Source: Yponomeuta sedellus (Eukaryota; Arthropoda; Insecta; Lepidoptera; Yponomeutidae). Taken from it: a stretch of DNA of 64,000 bases. Of this stretch, positions 41,938 to 52,748 are shown in pieces. The DNA lies in the NCBI GenBank assembly GCA_934045075.1, contig OW203724.1, positions 5,381,473 through 5,445,472 of the forward strand, written 5' to 3'. The notes below the pieces were generated by a model. That model searched no databases. It was given only the letters and a program-made list of their open reading frames with translations, and had not been told where the DNA came from. Every line of letters begins with the position of its first letter. Positions within the stretch are counted from its first letter, which is position 1. Position numbers and translations under genes: made by a program.

Positions 41938-42420
41938 GATAAAAAGTACCCGGAACCCGCGCGCGTGCATGCAACGACTTATGAACGTCGACATATGTCC
42001 GCCTGGGACGTCCCTTACCAGCCCTTCCACTCACATTCGCAATATATATTTGTTTCGTCAATCTTTCTTCCTTCATCCTCTCCACATGTCCAAAGCAACG
42101 CAACATTCCATTCTCAATTCTAGTCACTACATCCTCGCAATAAATTGAATTGAATTGTATCGAATCGAATTGAATTGAATCCTCTTTCAGTCCACAACGT
42201 TCTCTAATCAGACTATTGCGTATCCTGTCATTCAAAGTAACACTACACATACTTCTCAAGGACCTCATTTCTACTGCATTAATTCTACTTTCTTGCTTCT
42301 TTTGCCACACCCAAGTCTCGCTACCATACATAAGTGTTGGGACCAGCACACTATTATAAATAGCCAATCTAGCTCTTTTGATGATGTTTCGGCTGCACAT
42401 AACGGAGTGTAAGGCACCGT
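41938..42420 (-). mobile_element. LINE L1a C-terminal region, longest copy here
   Basis: The minus frame 42400-41924 reads KRARLAIYNSVLVPTLMYGS, then ETWVWQKKQESRINAVEMRS, a foreign stretch of Ser-Ile-Gln-Phe repeats, then DVVTRIENGMLRCFGHVERM. YGSETW and GHVERM mark the C-terminal region of RTE/jockey-like proteins. Part of the sequence near 41990-42000 is deleted relative to 13925-14350. The foreign stretch comes from a 40-50-bp tail insertion (42137-42183). Confidence 0.75.
42137..42183 (+). mobile_element. Very short retroposed LINE tail inside L1a
   Basis: GCAATAAATTGAATTGAATT and further (GAATT)-like units interrupt the L1a sequence, which in the other copies reads CATCCTCTTTCAG without a break. 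TCCTC is repeated on both sides as a probable target duplication. The insert is essentially a polyadenylation-type signal plus tandem tail. Confidence 0.6.
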
Positions 42421-42644
42421 TTACAATTCCCTCTTTTACTCTTCTTTCTATATCACCTTTACACCTTCCATCCCAGAAAACTAATCGTAATTCTTTTTGG
42501 GAAGATTGAAGAATATCGATTTATCTCGTATAACCTACATTTTAATGGACTGTCGTCTGTCCAAGCGATATTGTTCGAGAAAAAATCATATTGTGGTTAC
42601 GGAACCGTGTGAGTTAACATAAAGTATATTCCTTATAGCTAGCG

Positions 42645-43195
42645 AGCGACAACGGCGGTAGCCCAGTGGACTCAAAGAGACCCAGGTTCGATTCGCAGTG
42701 CGGGCATGTACCAATACTTTCTAAGTTATGTACATTTTTGAAATTATGTGAAGTGAAGGAAAACATCAATCAGCATTAATCTTAGCGATAAGTAAACTTA
42801 ATAATAATTTAAAGTAAACCTGCATCTGTGCCCTTCAGGTTTTTACTCATGCTACTGTATTGTAGCCTCAGACTACATTATTAATGGAAGCTAATATCTA
42901 TATGACAGACCTAGTCTAGCTTAGATATCAGCTGTAACTTTAAATCTGAAACCTGAACGACATCACATCTCCATAAATATTTTAAGTTTAACAAACAGTG
43001 TAAAGCAATGTGAAAGGTTTCTTCTTCTGCCCAATAAATGTAATTTCATTTCATTTTTTCATTTCACATCGTGAGGATCTCAGCGCTTGGAATTGCCATT
43101 CCGCGGTAGGCACTCATAGTAATTAAGCCCATACTCTCTCTGAGACAACGCGTGTGCCCTACAGTGCGACGTTTATCTAAGGCTACATTAAAAAA
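42645..43195 (+). repeat. tRNA-derived SINE (family B), copy B11, split by a retroposon
   Basis: The head (CAACGGCGGTAGCCCAGTGG, CCCAGGTTCGATTCGCAGTG) and centre run to AAGGAAAACATC (about 42770). The rest resumes ACATCGTGAGGATCTCAGCG at about 43063 and runs to CCTACAGTGCGACG. Other copies read AAAACATCGTGAGGAAACC without interruption. Confidence 0.7.
42771..43062 (+). mobile_element. 5'-truncated retroposon inside SINE B11
   Basis: About 290 bp ending CCAATAAATGTAATTTCATT and (TTTCA)n-like tail, flanked by ACATC on both sides. The 3' signal and tail resemble 39485-39552. No coding sequence is recognised in the insert. Confidence 0.55.
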
Positions 43196-44670
43196 ATCTT
43201 CCTTATGGCCTCTCAAAAGCACATTGCCCTTATTTTTTATTTCACCACGCCGAAGCACACTTGTTGATCACCCATTCCGAGGAACGAGTCACGCAATCTC
43301 TAAAACAAAAGGCGTGTAGGTACGTAGACGCGACGAAACAAAGGCACTGTCATAATCCTTCGTGATATTACCATCTAATGTTAAGTATCTGCTTCTGCCA
43401 GGGCCGTACCCAGAAAATTTAAATTGAATTGAAATTGAAAAATATTTATTTATCACACACAAATTAGAGGCCATATGAATATTATGACAAAAAATTGAGA
43501 CAATACGTGATAAAAAGGATAGGGCTCAGCTACGTGCTGTGAGTGCATGCATCATCACAGCCCTGATTTTCAGCCCGTCCTTGTTTTCACTGAATGAATT
43601 GTAATAAAAGTTTGCGGATTTTAAAAAGAGAACACCGCAGTTGTAATCAAACAAAAATCTGTTAAGCATTATTTAGCAACATCCAACGAAAGGCACAAGG
43701 TGAATGCACAGCTCGTAGGTACTAGATACCATATTAGCTATAAGATTTTAGTTGTAAGGCTTTCACTGTGCCCGACAGGGTCCATATTGATACACATACA
43801 CATTATCTGTTATATTATTTAAGATCTTACCAAACTTATGGCTGCAATAAAGTATTGAGTATATGAAGTGTACAACAGTAAGAGCATTGAAGTATCATAA
43901 ATAACAAAGGCCTACGGAAAAATACGCCTACTTGTCTAAAGTTGTCAGAGAGTAGTAAGAGTTTTTCGGATATAGTTACAGTTAAATCCGGGTTACTAGC
44001 ATTATTTAAAGACGTGATGACGAAGATGCCGTAGTTGCTGGCTGATTTTTTTAGCTCAGACTGGGCAAACACAATTTTTTTCATAACACTTTCCCATAAT
44101 ACCATGGAAAGGTTTTTGTAATTAGGAAAATAATAAAAATGTTTTCTTTAAAACCGTAGATTAAACTGTTAAAGCTACAGAATAAACGATAAAATATTAT
44201 TTAAAAGTAGATGAAATGTGTCAATGCTTCGGCAAAAGCTGATGTAGCAAGTCAAAATTCCAAATAAATGTAGTATGGGTGAAGTAATTCAAAATATTGA
44301 TTTAAATATCATAGGACAAAATAAAAGAAATATCAAAAATGCTGTAAAGAGGAGTACACCGTTAGAATCTTATTTCTTCTCTGGCAAAGAGAATGCTTAT
44401 GTTTATTAGACCGATGTTCTTATTACTGATCTGTCAGTGATCATCATAATTTTCTCGGGCGATCACTCTGTTTATTTCTTATTATTTTTATTTAGTATAA
44501 ATACTGTTCACAGTGATCTTTCCGCTGGACTAGCACAATTCCGTAAAAAATCTACGGGTTTCATGTTGTAGCTAGTGACGTTTCCATTTATAGGATAAAC
44601 AGACAGACATTGAAGAGACTAATAGGGTTTTATTGGCGATAGTAGAACCTTACACAAGATAGTATTTTTC
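43195..44670. other. No gene recognised
   Basis: A+T-rich. 43430-43520 has a LINE-tail-like TTATTTATCACACACAAATT (minus). A 270-bp open frame on the minus strand at 43836-44105 shows no motif. Nothing else can be assigned. Confidence 0.35.
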
Positions 44671-44671
44671 A

Positions 44672-44770
44672 ATGATTCGCGATACTCATACATCGTTATC
44701 TACTAAACGGTTCTAATCGCGATTATTAATTAGATAAAATGTAATTATCTAATTTCCCGACTTTTCCCGA
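44672..44770 (+). repeat. Family H, one arm (H3)
   Basis: GATTCGCGATACTCATACAT, CTACTAAACGGTTCTAATCG and CGATTATTAATTAGATAAAA match H2 and H1. The opposite arm is absent. Confidence 0.5.
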
Positions 44771-45168
44771 CACAAGATGTCTGGTCCATGGATATAATCT
44801 CTTCCCCCATACCCTAAATATGTCCCTGGCTTCTTTTCCCTATAACATCATTGTGGAGTGCAAAAAGCTTCTCGAAATCTCAAAGTGGATAATGTATATT
44901 CATTTGTCTTCGTTCCAATGGCAATTCGCCCGGGCTTAGGGGGTTGGGACGCAAACTCGCTTGTTTGGCGCCTAAAAAAGTTTCTGCCTACGAAAACATA
45001 TACCAATAGTATTAAGCTCGCCCTTGTACAGATATGCCAATCCGCTATTTGACACGTATCAAATTTGACGCGACCAATAAATATTTCATATAGTATTTAA
45101 TATTGCTTTTGCTTAGTAAGTATGCAGGATGGCTGCAAAATTTGCAAAGTAAAAAAAATAGTCCTCGT

Positions 45169-45440
45169 TTAATCCGTAACGGCGAAATAGCTATCCGCCA
45201 TCTTGAAAGCATCTAAAGTATGTAAACAAACATCTTTTAGCCAGAGCCAGTGGATATTGATTATTATAGGTCTTACATCAAAATGATCTTCACATAAATA
45301 CACCCGAGTTTCAATTGATAAGGAGTCGGAGGGGGGGTCTCTTTTGGCAAGTTTGAGCCAAGTTTTTCGAATGTTAATTTCACTGGGTATACGAATCCAC
45401 AACTTCCCGGGGGTCTTTATTGACGTGTTTTTTCATTCTC
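45169..45440 (-). pseudogene. THAP domain fragment (C2CH zinc finger), broken
   Basis: The minus frame reads KTPGKLWIRIPSEINIRKTW, then LKLAKRDPPSDSLSIETRVY and LCEDHFD. The spacing of P, W, the RxxW segment and the final C-x2-H (CEDHF) is that of THAP domains, which bind DNA through a C2CH zinc site. The first cysteine pair is lost: a stop codon (TGA) stands just upstream of KNTSIK where a cysteine would be expected. Downstream the frame ends at SYFAVTD. It is a remnant either of a transposase or of a host THAP protein. Confidence 0.6.
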
Positions 45441-45667
45441 GAACAATGCAATAATGATAATTGGTATATTTTGGATGTAAATTCGATGAAATCATGGTTG
45501 CGTTGTTGTTATTTCACTGTGCTCAGAGATCATTTACAGAAAATTTAACGTCAAACTTTGTTTACAATTTTTTGGACTTCTTTACGTTTTTGGCTGTTTA
45601 AGGAAAATAAAGTTTTAAAATATAATTTTATGTTGCTTTTAGGTCCTCAAAAATAAACTAAAATATT

Positions 45668-45784
45668 ACACTATTTTTTTTTTTTTCCCATTGGCTCAAT
45701 TGGTAGAGCGCTGGTACGGATAGCCAGAGGTTGCGGGTTCGAATCCCGGCATGGGTGAAATTTTTAGCCTCTAAATAGGTTTTT
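45668..45784 (+). repeat. Family T copy T8 with 15-bp target duplication
   Basis: ACACTATTTTTT joins directly to the tRNA-like body (from 45686) and the tail ending TAAATAGGTTTTT. ATAAACTAAAATATT stands at 45653-45667 and 45785-45799, exact over 15 bp. The left end resembles the complement of the family 3' end, so even this short copy has opposed ends. Confidence 0.88.
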
Positions 45785-46064
45785 ATAAACTAAAATATTT
45801 TTTGGTCTAATGGAAGAGTTATTTACCGTTTAAGACTTACTTGAAAAGAGAGTCAAATAGCGGATTACGCAACAAAGAAAATTGTAATCTACGGTCTCAT
45901 TAACAAATTCATTGAAGCACTTCTCAGAGATTAGACTTTAATTTACTGGAGTTTTTTAAGGAAATTGTTTGGTTTATAAATAACACCGATAGTTTTTAAG
46001 TATTTTACGTACACTAGATACATGGACAGAAATATAAAGAATATTTACTGCACATATTAATTCT

Positions 46065-46195
46065 TAATAATACGCGATACTCATAAATAGTTTATTATCA
46101 AATGGGTTTAATCACGATTACGTGATTACGTAATTAGGATAATTACGTTTAACCTAAGAAATATTCGCGAATAGACCCGTTTAATATATAAGTAT
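46065..46195. repeat. Family H, copy H4
   Basis: ACGCGATACTCATAAATAG, TTATCAAATGGGTTTAATCA at left and GACCCGTTTAATATATAA at right form inverted arms around A+T-rich DNA containing GATTACGTGATTACGTAATT. Confidence 0.5.
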
Positions 46196-46284
46196 TTTAT
46201 TGCACAGCCGGAAGAAAGTATATCTATTTCCTTAAAACGAGTCTTTGGATTATTTAGCTGACGCAAGAACACGCTGTGTGTTTT

Positions 46285-46318
46285 ATTTTAGTTTCATCAC
46301 AGTTGATGAAACTAAAAT
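46285..46318. repeat. 34-bp hairpin
   Basis: ATTTTAGTTTCATCA and its exact complement with a 4-base loop CAGT. Isolated in A+T-rich DNA. Confidence 0.6.
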
Positions 46319-46319
46319 A

Positions 46320-46794
46320 TTACTTTGACCATTTTTTTAATAAAAAAATCTTACTACAGCAACCACGCTTTCATTATTTTTTAAATATTATTCAGTAACG
46401 AAAACACTTTTAACTAACCCTTACTGAGGCTGTCAAATTGTTCTTTTGTCAACGTTGCCAACATTTCACTAACCCCATAGCTGCCAATAAGTCGTTTTCA
46501 GCACAAATTCACGAACCGATTCATAGATGGCGTTTATACTGATGTGGCCAAAATTTATCTGTGCTGAGCAAAATTTGACAGATTTGCCCTTGTTCTTGTA
46601 TGTGCTCGCCTATTAGCTACGAGTGCTTTGTGAATTTGTGGTGAAAAGGGCTCATTAGCTCCTTTATCAGGGTTGCCAACAATTTGCTGCAAAAATGCCG
46701 GCAAATTAGAATCATGCGTTTTTGGTCCACCCTTGCATTTTTTGGGACTCTCAGTAAGTCACGCCTAGGCAGTGGTTTTTGACTTTTTATTATT
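46320..46794. other. No gene recognised
   Basis: A+T-rich DNA with no motif recognised, between the hairpin at 46285 and family T copy T9. Confidence 0.35.
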
Positions 46795-46804
46795 ATTTTA
46801 TTAC

Positions 46805-47140
46805 ATTTTTTAGCCTCTAAATAGGTTTTTAAATTTGTCCTTAGCACGGGTTAGTGCATTAAAAATAAAAATAGTATAATCATGTGGGTACAGTGATATC
46901 GTTCCGATGTAAAACCTAACTGCAAAGTAGGTAGTCGGGGCTGTAAGTGATGCAATTTGCTTAAGCCAGATGTCGCTGCCTGTTCGTAATACAGAGAATA
47001 GTGTAAAGAGGTTCGAAATTTCACTGATGCCGGTGAGTCGCCCATTGGCTCAATTGGTAGAGCGCTGGCACGGATAGCCAGAGGTTGCGGGTTCGAATCT
47101 CGGCATGGGTGAAATTTTTAGCCTCTAAATAGGTTTTTAA
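46805..47140 (+). repeat. Family T copy T9, head-to-tail dimer, 10-bp target duplication
   Basis: It starts within the tail of a first unit (AGCCTCTAAATAGGTTTTTA, GTCCTTAGCACGGGTTAGTG), whose A-rich end runs through AGTATAATCATGTGGGTACA straight into a complete leader, tRNA-like body (about 47040-47110) and tail. This gives the complete unit order: leader, body, tail, next leader. ATTTTATTAC occurs at 46795-46804 and 47141-47150. Confidence 0.85.
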
Positions 47141-47144
47141 ATTT

Positions 47145-48620
47145 TATTACCAATTCATCATCATCATTTATTGCAACCATAAGTTTACAAGGCGTTAATA
47201 TAGTTATAAGTACCATTACGGACCATGTAGGGCATAGAAACATTTCGCATAATATTTACAGTTCATTTCCACATCTATTACCACGATCTTGACATACCGC
47301 TTTTCATTATACATTCATTACTGTAGATTAGACGCCTACAGGAGACTCTTATCAGACTATTGCGTATCCTGTCATTCAAGCCTGAGAAATATGTCGTAGG
47401 CTGATGTAGGCCAAAACTACTTTTATGGGGTCAGCTAATACTTATATAAAATATTGGCACTTGTATAATGAGATGATATCTACAGCCTCGAGTGGCACCT
47501 TCACTCAAACCAGATGGGTGACCGCTCCCACGCTGCTATGCCGGGACTTTGTTTTTAGATGTATAGGCTTGCCCAACACCTATACAGGTACCAACAATGT
47601 AATGTTTGTTTTTCTGCTTTGTACCTACCTCTGTTGGTTTTTCTGCTTGTACCTACCGTATAAAGTGTAGTGACGTTTTGTTTGGGTTGCTTAATAACTT
47701 ATTTGCTTAATATTTATGTGTGCCAGATGAAGTGTAAACTTAGAGGTGGCGTCTAAAATCATAGTACAAGATGACTTAGTTTGATTTTCGACATGTCATA
47801 TATTATTAACATAGGTCGGAGTAGGTATATTGATTTTAGATACTTGCGTCATGATATCATAACATGGACATGCATTTCTTCCGGAATGTACCGGAGTTTC
47901 CAAAAATTTGGTAAACCGGACTCTCATGCGCTGTGATGATTGCTATAAAGTGATTTTTTTAACTGTTTCCAAGTTCTAAAACCTTCTTAAATAGTGAAAA
48001 TAATTAAAACTTACCCGTACAAAAACAACTTCAAATGGGCCCAATCCAAGAGTAATCAATCGATGTCCGTAGTTATAAGCCAAATTCTTCGTTTTAAGTA
48101 GATTTCAGAAGACAGTAAACAAGCAAGGGTCAAGTCAAGATATTCACAACACATAAAATAAGCGCACTCCACGAACCGAAATAAGTGAGTGAGCCACTTG
48201 GTCTGGATGTCGGTGCGAGCGCATTGTTTTCGAACAAACAGTCAATGAGTCATCCTGCATACTTGATTCTAATTGGTCAGATGCGTTGAGCATAGAGATA
48301 AGAGGACAAAAGACCCTGTTTGCCGGATGTCGTGTGTTGAAATGAATATTATTATAATATCATTTTATACATGCTCAGGCTTTTACTCCAACACTTTTTA
48401 CTATTAAATTCTGGTCATCTACGCCACTAGCAGCATAGCTATGAGAGTATTGATACATTTTTAACTAGTTTCATGTAATAATTTCGATGTTTCGGTATTT
48501 TTATCATAATAATCCGGAAACTCGAGGCGTATCCATATTAACATATACGTTTGATGTCAGTGACCTTAATTCAATATACCTACTCCGACCACTGATTATT
48601 AAACATACATTTTTGTCACA
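47145..48620. other. No gene recognised
   Basis: A short LINE L1a piece (CAGACTATTGCGTATCCTGT) lies at about 47349-47380. The segment 48030-48310 is more mixed in composition and shares no repeat with the window. No coding motif was found. Confidence 0.35.
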
Positions 48621-48627
48621 CATTACC

Positions 48628-48937
48628 TGAGTGCTTAGTGCGAGTTTGACAGATCCAATCGAATAACTTTACTACCGCGTTAATCGAGCATTGAGTAGTG
48701 AGTATGACTAAGTTAACCGTTCGAACTGGCAAAACGCTGTCACAGTATAACTCGCTCTCGCGTTTATTCGTGTTTTGGCTGGTAAACATGTTCACTTTTC
48801 AACGTAAACCATTACAACTCGCACTCAGCAATTTTAATTTCCATACTTGTCGCTAGGTGGCGCTTCCTCGATGCCATAGAAATATGAGTTTACGTTAACG
48901 CGATCGAGTAGTTAAAAAACTCGCACTAAGCACTCTG
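48628..48937 (+). repeat. MITE family M, copy M3
   Basis: TGAGTGCTTAGTGCGAGTTT at left and CTCGCACTAAGCACTCTG at right. The interior matches M2 nearly base for base, including CTAGGTGGCGCTTCCTCGAT. Confidence 0.85.
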
Positions 48938-49189
48938 TAAAAAATAATGTTTGTACTTTCTGAAGAATGTAAGATGTTCGTATAAATAATAAATTTGTTT
49001 ATCCTTTATTCTATACCATAATGTTAGCTTACCATAATCAACCTGGCCCACATGAAAGACAAGTCAATAAATGCGGAGTCAACCAAAGCGCGGGTTTCCT
49101 CACGATGTTTTGTGGTAATGCTTCACGAACAAGCGACAGCATAACTCAATATAAGCTATATAGGTAGCACTTGTGCCGTTTTTTAAAAT

Positions 49190-49530
49190 TAAATCCTAAA
49201 CGTACTTTGTGTCGGAAATTATGAGTAGCGGCTCGGCACTAGCCCTAGGGCGGGCGCAGGCACGCTCTGCAGTAATACGCCCATGAATATTAATGAGCGA
49301 CACTTATTTGGTTATTTATTAGCTCTCGGGCCAATAATAACTTGGCATGTCATCACAGATTATATTATAATACGTCATCATGGAACACTTCTGATGTTTG
49401 AACTCCAATCACAATAATCTCACTACATATTATAATTATTTCTTATTGATAATAATATGGCCGAACAAACCAGCCGATGTCGCCAAATCCTGCCAAAGTC
49501 TTGACGTCTTGACACGAATTGAGCAATATA
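49190..49530. promoter_or_regulatory. Unique G+C-richer island
   Basis: GAGTAGCGGCTCGGCACTAG and CGGGCGCAGGCACGCTC are followed by AT-rich sites. AACAAACCAGCC and CTTGACACGAATTG resemble blocks at 39335-39400. The regulatory role is speculative. Confidence 0.2.
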
Positions 49531-49724
49531 TATTTTTAAACTAATTTTGATTTCTTTGTGAAGCAAATATAATTATATATAATGAGACCTTTTCTGGTCA
49601 GTTTCTTTGACAGCTGTCAGTTGCGTTCACCAATTTTAATTAGGTGGTGCTGTACGCAACCCCGTCTGGGAAAGGCGAAAAAATTATTTCCAATCTATGA
49701 CTGAGTGACAGAACCGTATAGTAG

Positions 49725-49830
49725 ATTATAGATTTTATTGCACGACAAGAAACCAACGAAACATCGCTGCATACTATCTGCTAAGCAGGCAGGTTTCTTT
49801 AGTTTCTGGTCGGGCAACCTTCCTTCATTC
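49725..49830 (-). mobile_element. LINE 3' tail (diverged)
   Basis: GATTTTATTGCACGACAAGA at left and complement of GAAGGTTGCCCGACCAG at right fit the same LINE 3' layout, with a weak central hairpin. Confidence 0.35.
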
Positions 49831-49879
49831 AGACACCAGATAGGTTTGCGTCAGCGCCGTCTATTTGAGGTACTATTTT

Positions 49880-50315
49880 TTTAAAGTCCGTTTATCCCAG
49901 AGGGGTAGGCACGGACCGGGGACTGCCACTTGCCACGATCCTGACAGATCACCTTCGCTTCATTAACGTTCATAAGTCGTTGCATGCACGCACGCCAGTC
50001 CCGAGTACTTTTTATCTTCCTCTTTGCTAATACATCACCTATTTGGTCGATGTATGTCCGCCTGGGACGTCCTTTACCAGCCCTTCCACTCACATTCGCA
50101 GTATATATTTGTTTCACCAATCTTTTTTTCCTTCATCCTCTCCACATGTCCAAACCAACGCAAAATTCCTTTCTCAATTCTAGTCACTACATCCTCTTTC
50201 AGTCCACAACGTTCTCTAATCAGACTTTTGCGTATCCTGTCATTCAAAGTAACACTGAACATACTTCTCAAGGACCTCGTTTTTACTGCATTAATTCTAC
50301 TTTCTTGCTTATTTT
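49880..50315 (-). mobile_element. LINE L1a C-terminal region
   Basis: Minus frames encode MRSMFSVTLNDRIRKSLIRE, then RWFGHVERMKEKKI and, after a frame change near 50110, QIYTANVSGRAGKGRPRRTY to GKWQSPVRAYPSGI. It ends near 49880 without a tetranucleotide tail. 5'-truncated. Confidence 0.75.
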
Positions 50316-50965
50316 GTATACTTTTGTAAACTCATAGTGATTTGATAGTCCCATTAAATCACGGTCAGTAAACGGAAGTATAAAATCGCGATTATTTATA
50401 AGTTCACTTCCGTTCCGTTTTCTGAACAATATAATTATTGTTGTAATACTTATTACTCTTTTATTATAACATAAATATAAACTACTTTCTTTGTATCTCA
50501 TGAAGTAGTTTTAATTCAAAAACAACGAGATTAGTATGTATTCACGCAAACAGAAAAACATAGAAGCATCCAACGAGTGGGCTCCATGCCAGCTCAATGG
50601 CGAAACTTTATTCGCAAATTGAGTTCACGTATTCGTTTAAGGTGCATTTTCTTTCAGTCCACCCGCTCTTTGCTTAGTATTAAGAAATACGAAAACTTGC
50701 AACGGCATTCTAAAGACGCCATTCAGAAGTTTGTTGTCGACTTCACAGTATAGCTTTTTAAGTCTACATTTTCAGCTAAGTTGGCTTACGGGGATGCAGG
50801 TCTAATGCTTGAATACACTGTTTCATTTTAACTTGTGTTCATTAATCTATATTACTTAAATTTGCGGTGTGTAATTAATTTTATTGAAAAATGTCACATG
50901 CAATCAAAAGAATAACTTTAACTATATAAATCCACAACAGTACCGTCACATCATAAAATAAAATA
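50315..50965. other. No gene recognised
   Basis: A+T-rich DNA; no motif recognised. Confidence 0.35.
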
Positions 50966-50966
50966 A

Positions 50967-51355
50967 TACATACATACATACATACATACATACATACATA
51001 CATACATACATACATACATACATACATACATACATACATACATACATACATACATACATACATACATACATACATACATACATACATACATACATACATA
51101 CATACATACATACATACATACATACATACATACATACATACATACATACATACATACATACATACATACATACATACATACATACATCACTTCACGCCTG
51201 TATCCCAGAGGGGTAGGCAAAGACCAGGGACTGCCAGTTGCCACAATCCTGACAGATCACCTTCACTTCATCAACGTTCATAAGTCGTTGCATGCACGCA
51301 CGCTGGTTCCGGGTACATTTTATCATCCCCTTTGCTAATACATGCACTATTTATA
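50967..51355 (-). mobile_element. LINE L1a 3' end with long (CATA)n tail
   Basis: About 220 bp of perfect (CATA)n at 50967-51186 joins CATCACTTCACGCCTGTATC. From there the L1a 3' coding region runs on the minus strand (CCCAGAGGGGTAGGC complement) to about 51350. It is the mirror arrangement of 36805-37314. Confidence 0.8.
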
Positions 51356-51629
51356 ATTATAATACTATAATAAATTAATATTATGTTATTTTATAAATAG
51401 GGCATGTATATTTAATAAACGAAATTTTCACTTAAACAAAAAACCAAAGCACACACACAATGATAAAAAAATCAAATTAGTCAATTAAACAGTTTCGAGA
51501 CACATAAGACCCAAAAACCCATATTTTATATCTTTACATTAGATTAATTTGTGTAACAGTTTGTTAAGTTTTACATGTATAATGCGAGCACTGATAAGTG
51601 AGTGAGCAATTACCGTGTGGTATGTGGTT

Positions 51630-51888
51630 TTTTGCATTGAATTGGAATCAATCACTTGAGTTAAGCAACAACAGCCGCGGTCAGATGCAGGATGGGTGAC
51701 TATCCCGTGACTACTGCTAGTGGCATTTTTCCGAGCGCTTCCTTGCTTTGCAGGTCACGTTAAGCCGTTGGTGGCCTCATGGGCGGCTTGATAACTTCTG
51801 CGTGGTGTAGTATGGCCTAACCTTCCTGCGATGCAGGAAGAGACCCGTGCCCCAGCAGTGGGGACAACAAAGGGTTGATATCGACCAA
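51630..51888 (+). repeat. 5S-rRNA-like SINE (S5), internally deleted
   Basis: GAATTGGAATCAATCACTTG, GTTAAGCAACAACAGCCGCG and GCAGGATGGGTGAC are intact. Much of the centre between TTAAGCCGTTGGTG and GGCGGCTTGATAACTTCTG is missing. It ends CAGCAGTGGGGACAACAAAG. Confidence 0.75.
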
Positions 51889-51939
51889 TGTATTTAAGAG
51901 AATAGACACCCTAAAAACCAGCAGCTAGTCTGTCAAATG

Positions 51940-52260
51940 TCAAATGACTTTGTTTAATTTCAAAGTTACGTACATTTGCGAATTTGTAGTCGCAATACCA
52001 CACGCTAACGGTGAAGGAAAACATCGTGAGGAAACCCGCAGCTTGGTTGGCTCCGCACGTATTGACTAGTCTTTCCTGTGGGCTAGGCCAACTAGGCTGT
52101 CATGATGGTATAGGTGCTGGGCAAGCCTACACCATCTATAAAAACCATGACCCAGGCACTACAGCGTCGGAGTGGTCCCTTCACCCATCTAGTGTGAGTG
52201 AAGATACCACTGGTCGCTGTATAAATCATCTCATTAAGTAGATGCAAAAAGGCCAATATA
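51940..52260 (+). repeat. tRNA-derived SINE (family B, variant), copy B12
   Basis: AAATGACTTTGTTTAATTTC, ACGCTAACGGTGAAGGAAAA and CATCGTGAGGAAACCCGCAG are followed by the variant 3' part shared with 10578-10925 (GCACGTATTGACTAGTCTTT, AGTAGATGCAAAAAGGCC). The tRNA-like head is absent. Confidence 0.65.
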
Positions 52261-52455
52261 GATATAGTCTGTCAAGTTGAAATATGTTAGTTACCTTTTA
52301 TTAGGCAGTGGGGCGTGGGGCAGTAGTGCGTCTCAGCCTATATTATATCCAAATATGTTTTGCTAAGCTTACCTTTTCTCATTTTAAGTATAGTGATATG
52401 TAATGATGTAAGTCACTCCTCGAAAGAGCTCCAACTCCTAAGAGACAGGTTAATT

Positions 52456-52747
52456 TGTAACGGTGCAAACCTCTTCACACCATTTTTATTTCTTTTTCTA
52501 TCTATCATTTTCAAATATTTAAATTACGTCGCACATTATTCGATTTCCCTCATTTTTCATCACTACTACTTTACCCTTCGACCAGATCTGACTATTTTAC
52601 TTGCTTATCCGTTTTTATCCAGTTTTCTGTTTTAAAACGTTTAACTACTAAAAAGTTTTCTGTTAAAATATTACTACTTCTACAAATAAAGCCACAATTG
52701 AAGTCGTTCCAGTGTTTATTATTGTTATAAAAGATATACACGTTACA
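52456..52747 (+). mobile_element. 5' LTR of a Ty3/Gypsy-type retrotransposon
   Basis: It begins TGTAACG and ends CGTTACA (inverted ends), with an AATAAA signal in CAAATAAAGCC near 52685. One base later comes a primer-binding site complementary to the 3' end of tRNA-Lys. The LTR is 292 bp. The internal region breaks off within about 60 bp, where family T copy T10 lies, so no gag or pol remains. A second LTR was not found. Confidence 0.65.
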
Positions 52748-52748
52748 C

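Larger units (their letters stand above)
45039..45866. mobile_element. Putative DNA transposon remnant with 15-bp inverted ends
   Basis: AATCCGCTATTTGAC at 45039-45053 and its exact complement at 45852-45866 bound an 828-bp region. The region contains a THAP-domain coding fragment (minus strand) and a family T insertion. THAP domains are the DNA-binding heads of P-element and related transposases, so a DNA transposon is a reasonable reading. A target duplication is not obvious, so the inverted ends could also be chance. Confidence 0.4.

Noticed and set aside
47490..47560. Another 5S-like SINE head (CAGATGGGTGACCGCTCCCA)
   Set aside because: Only the C-box-like stretch matches; no A box and no family body follow.
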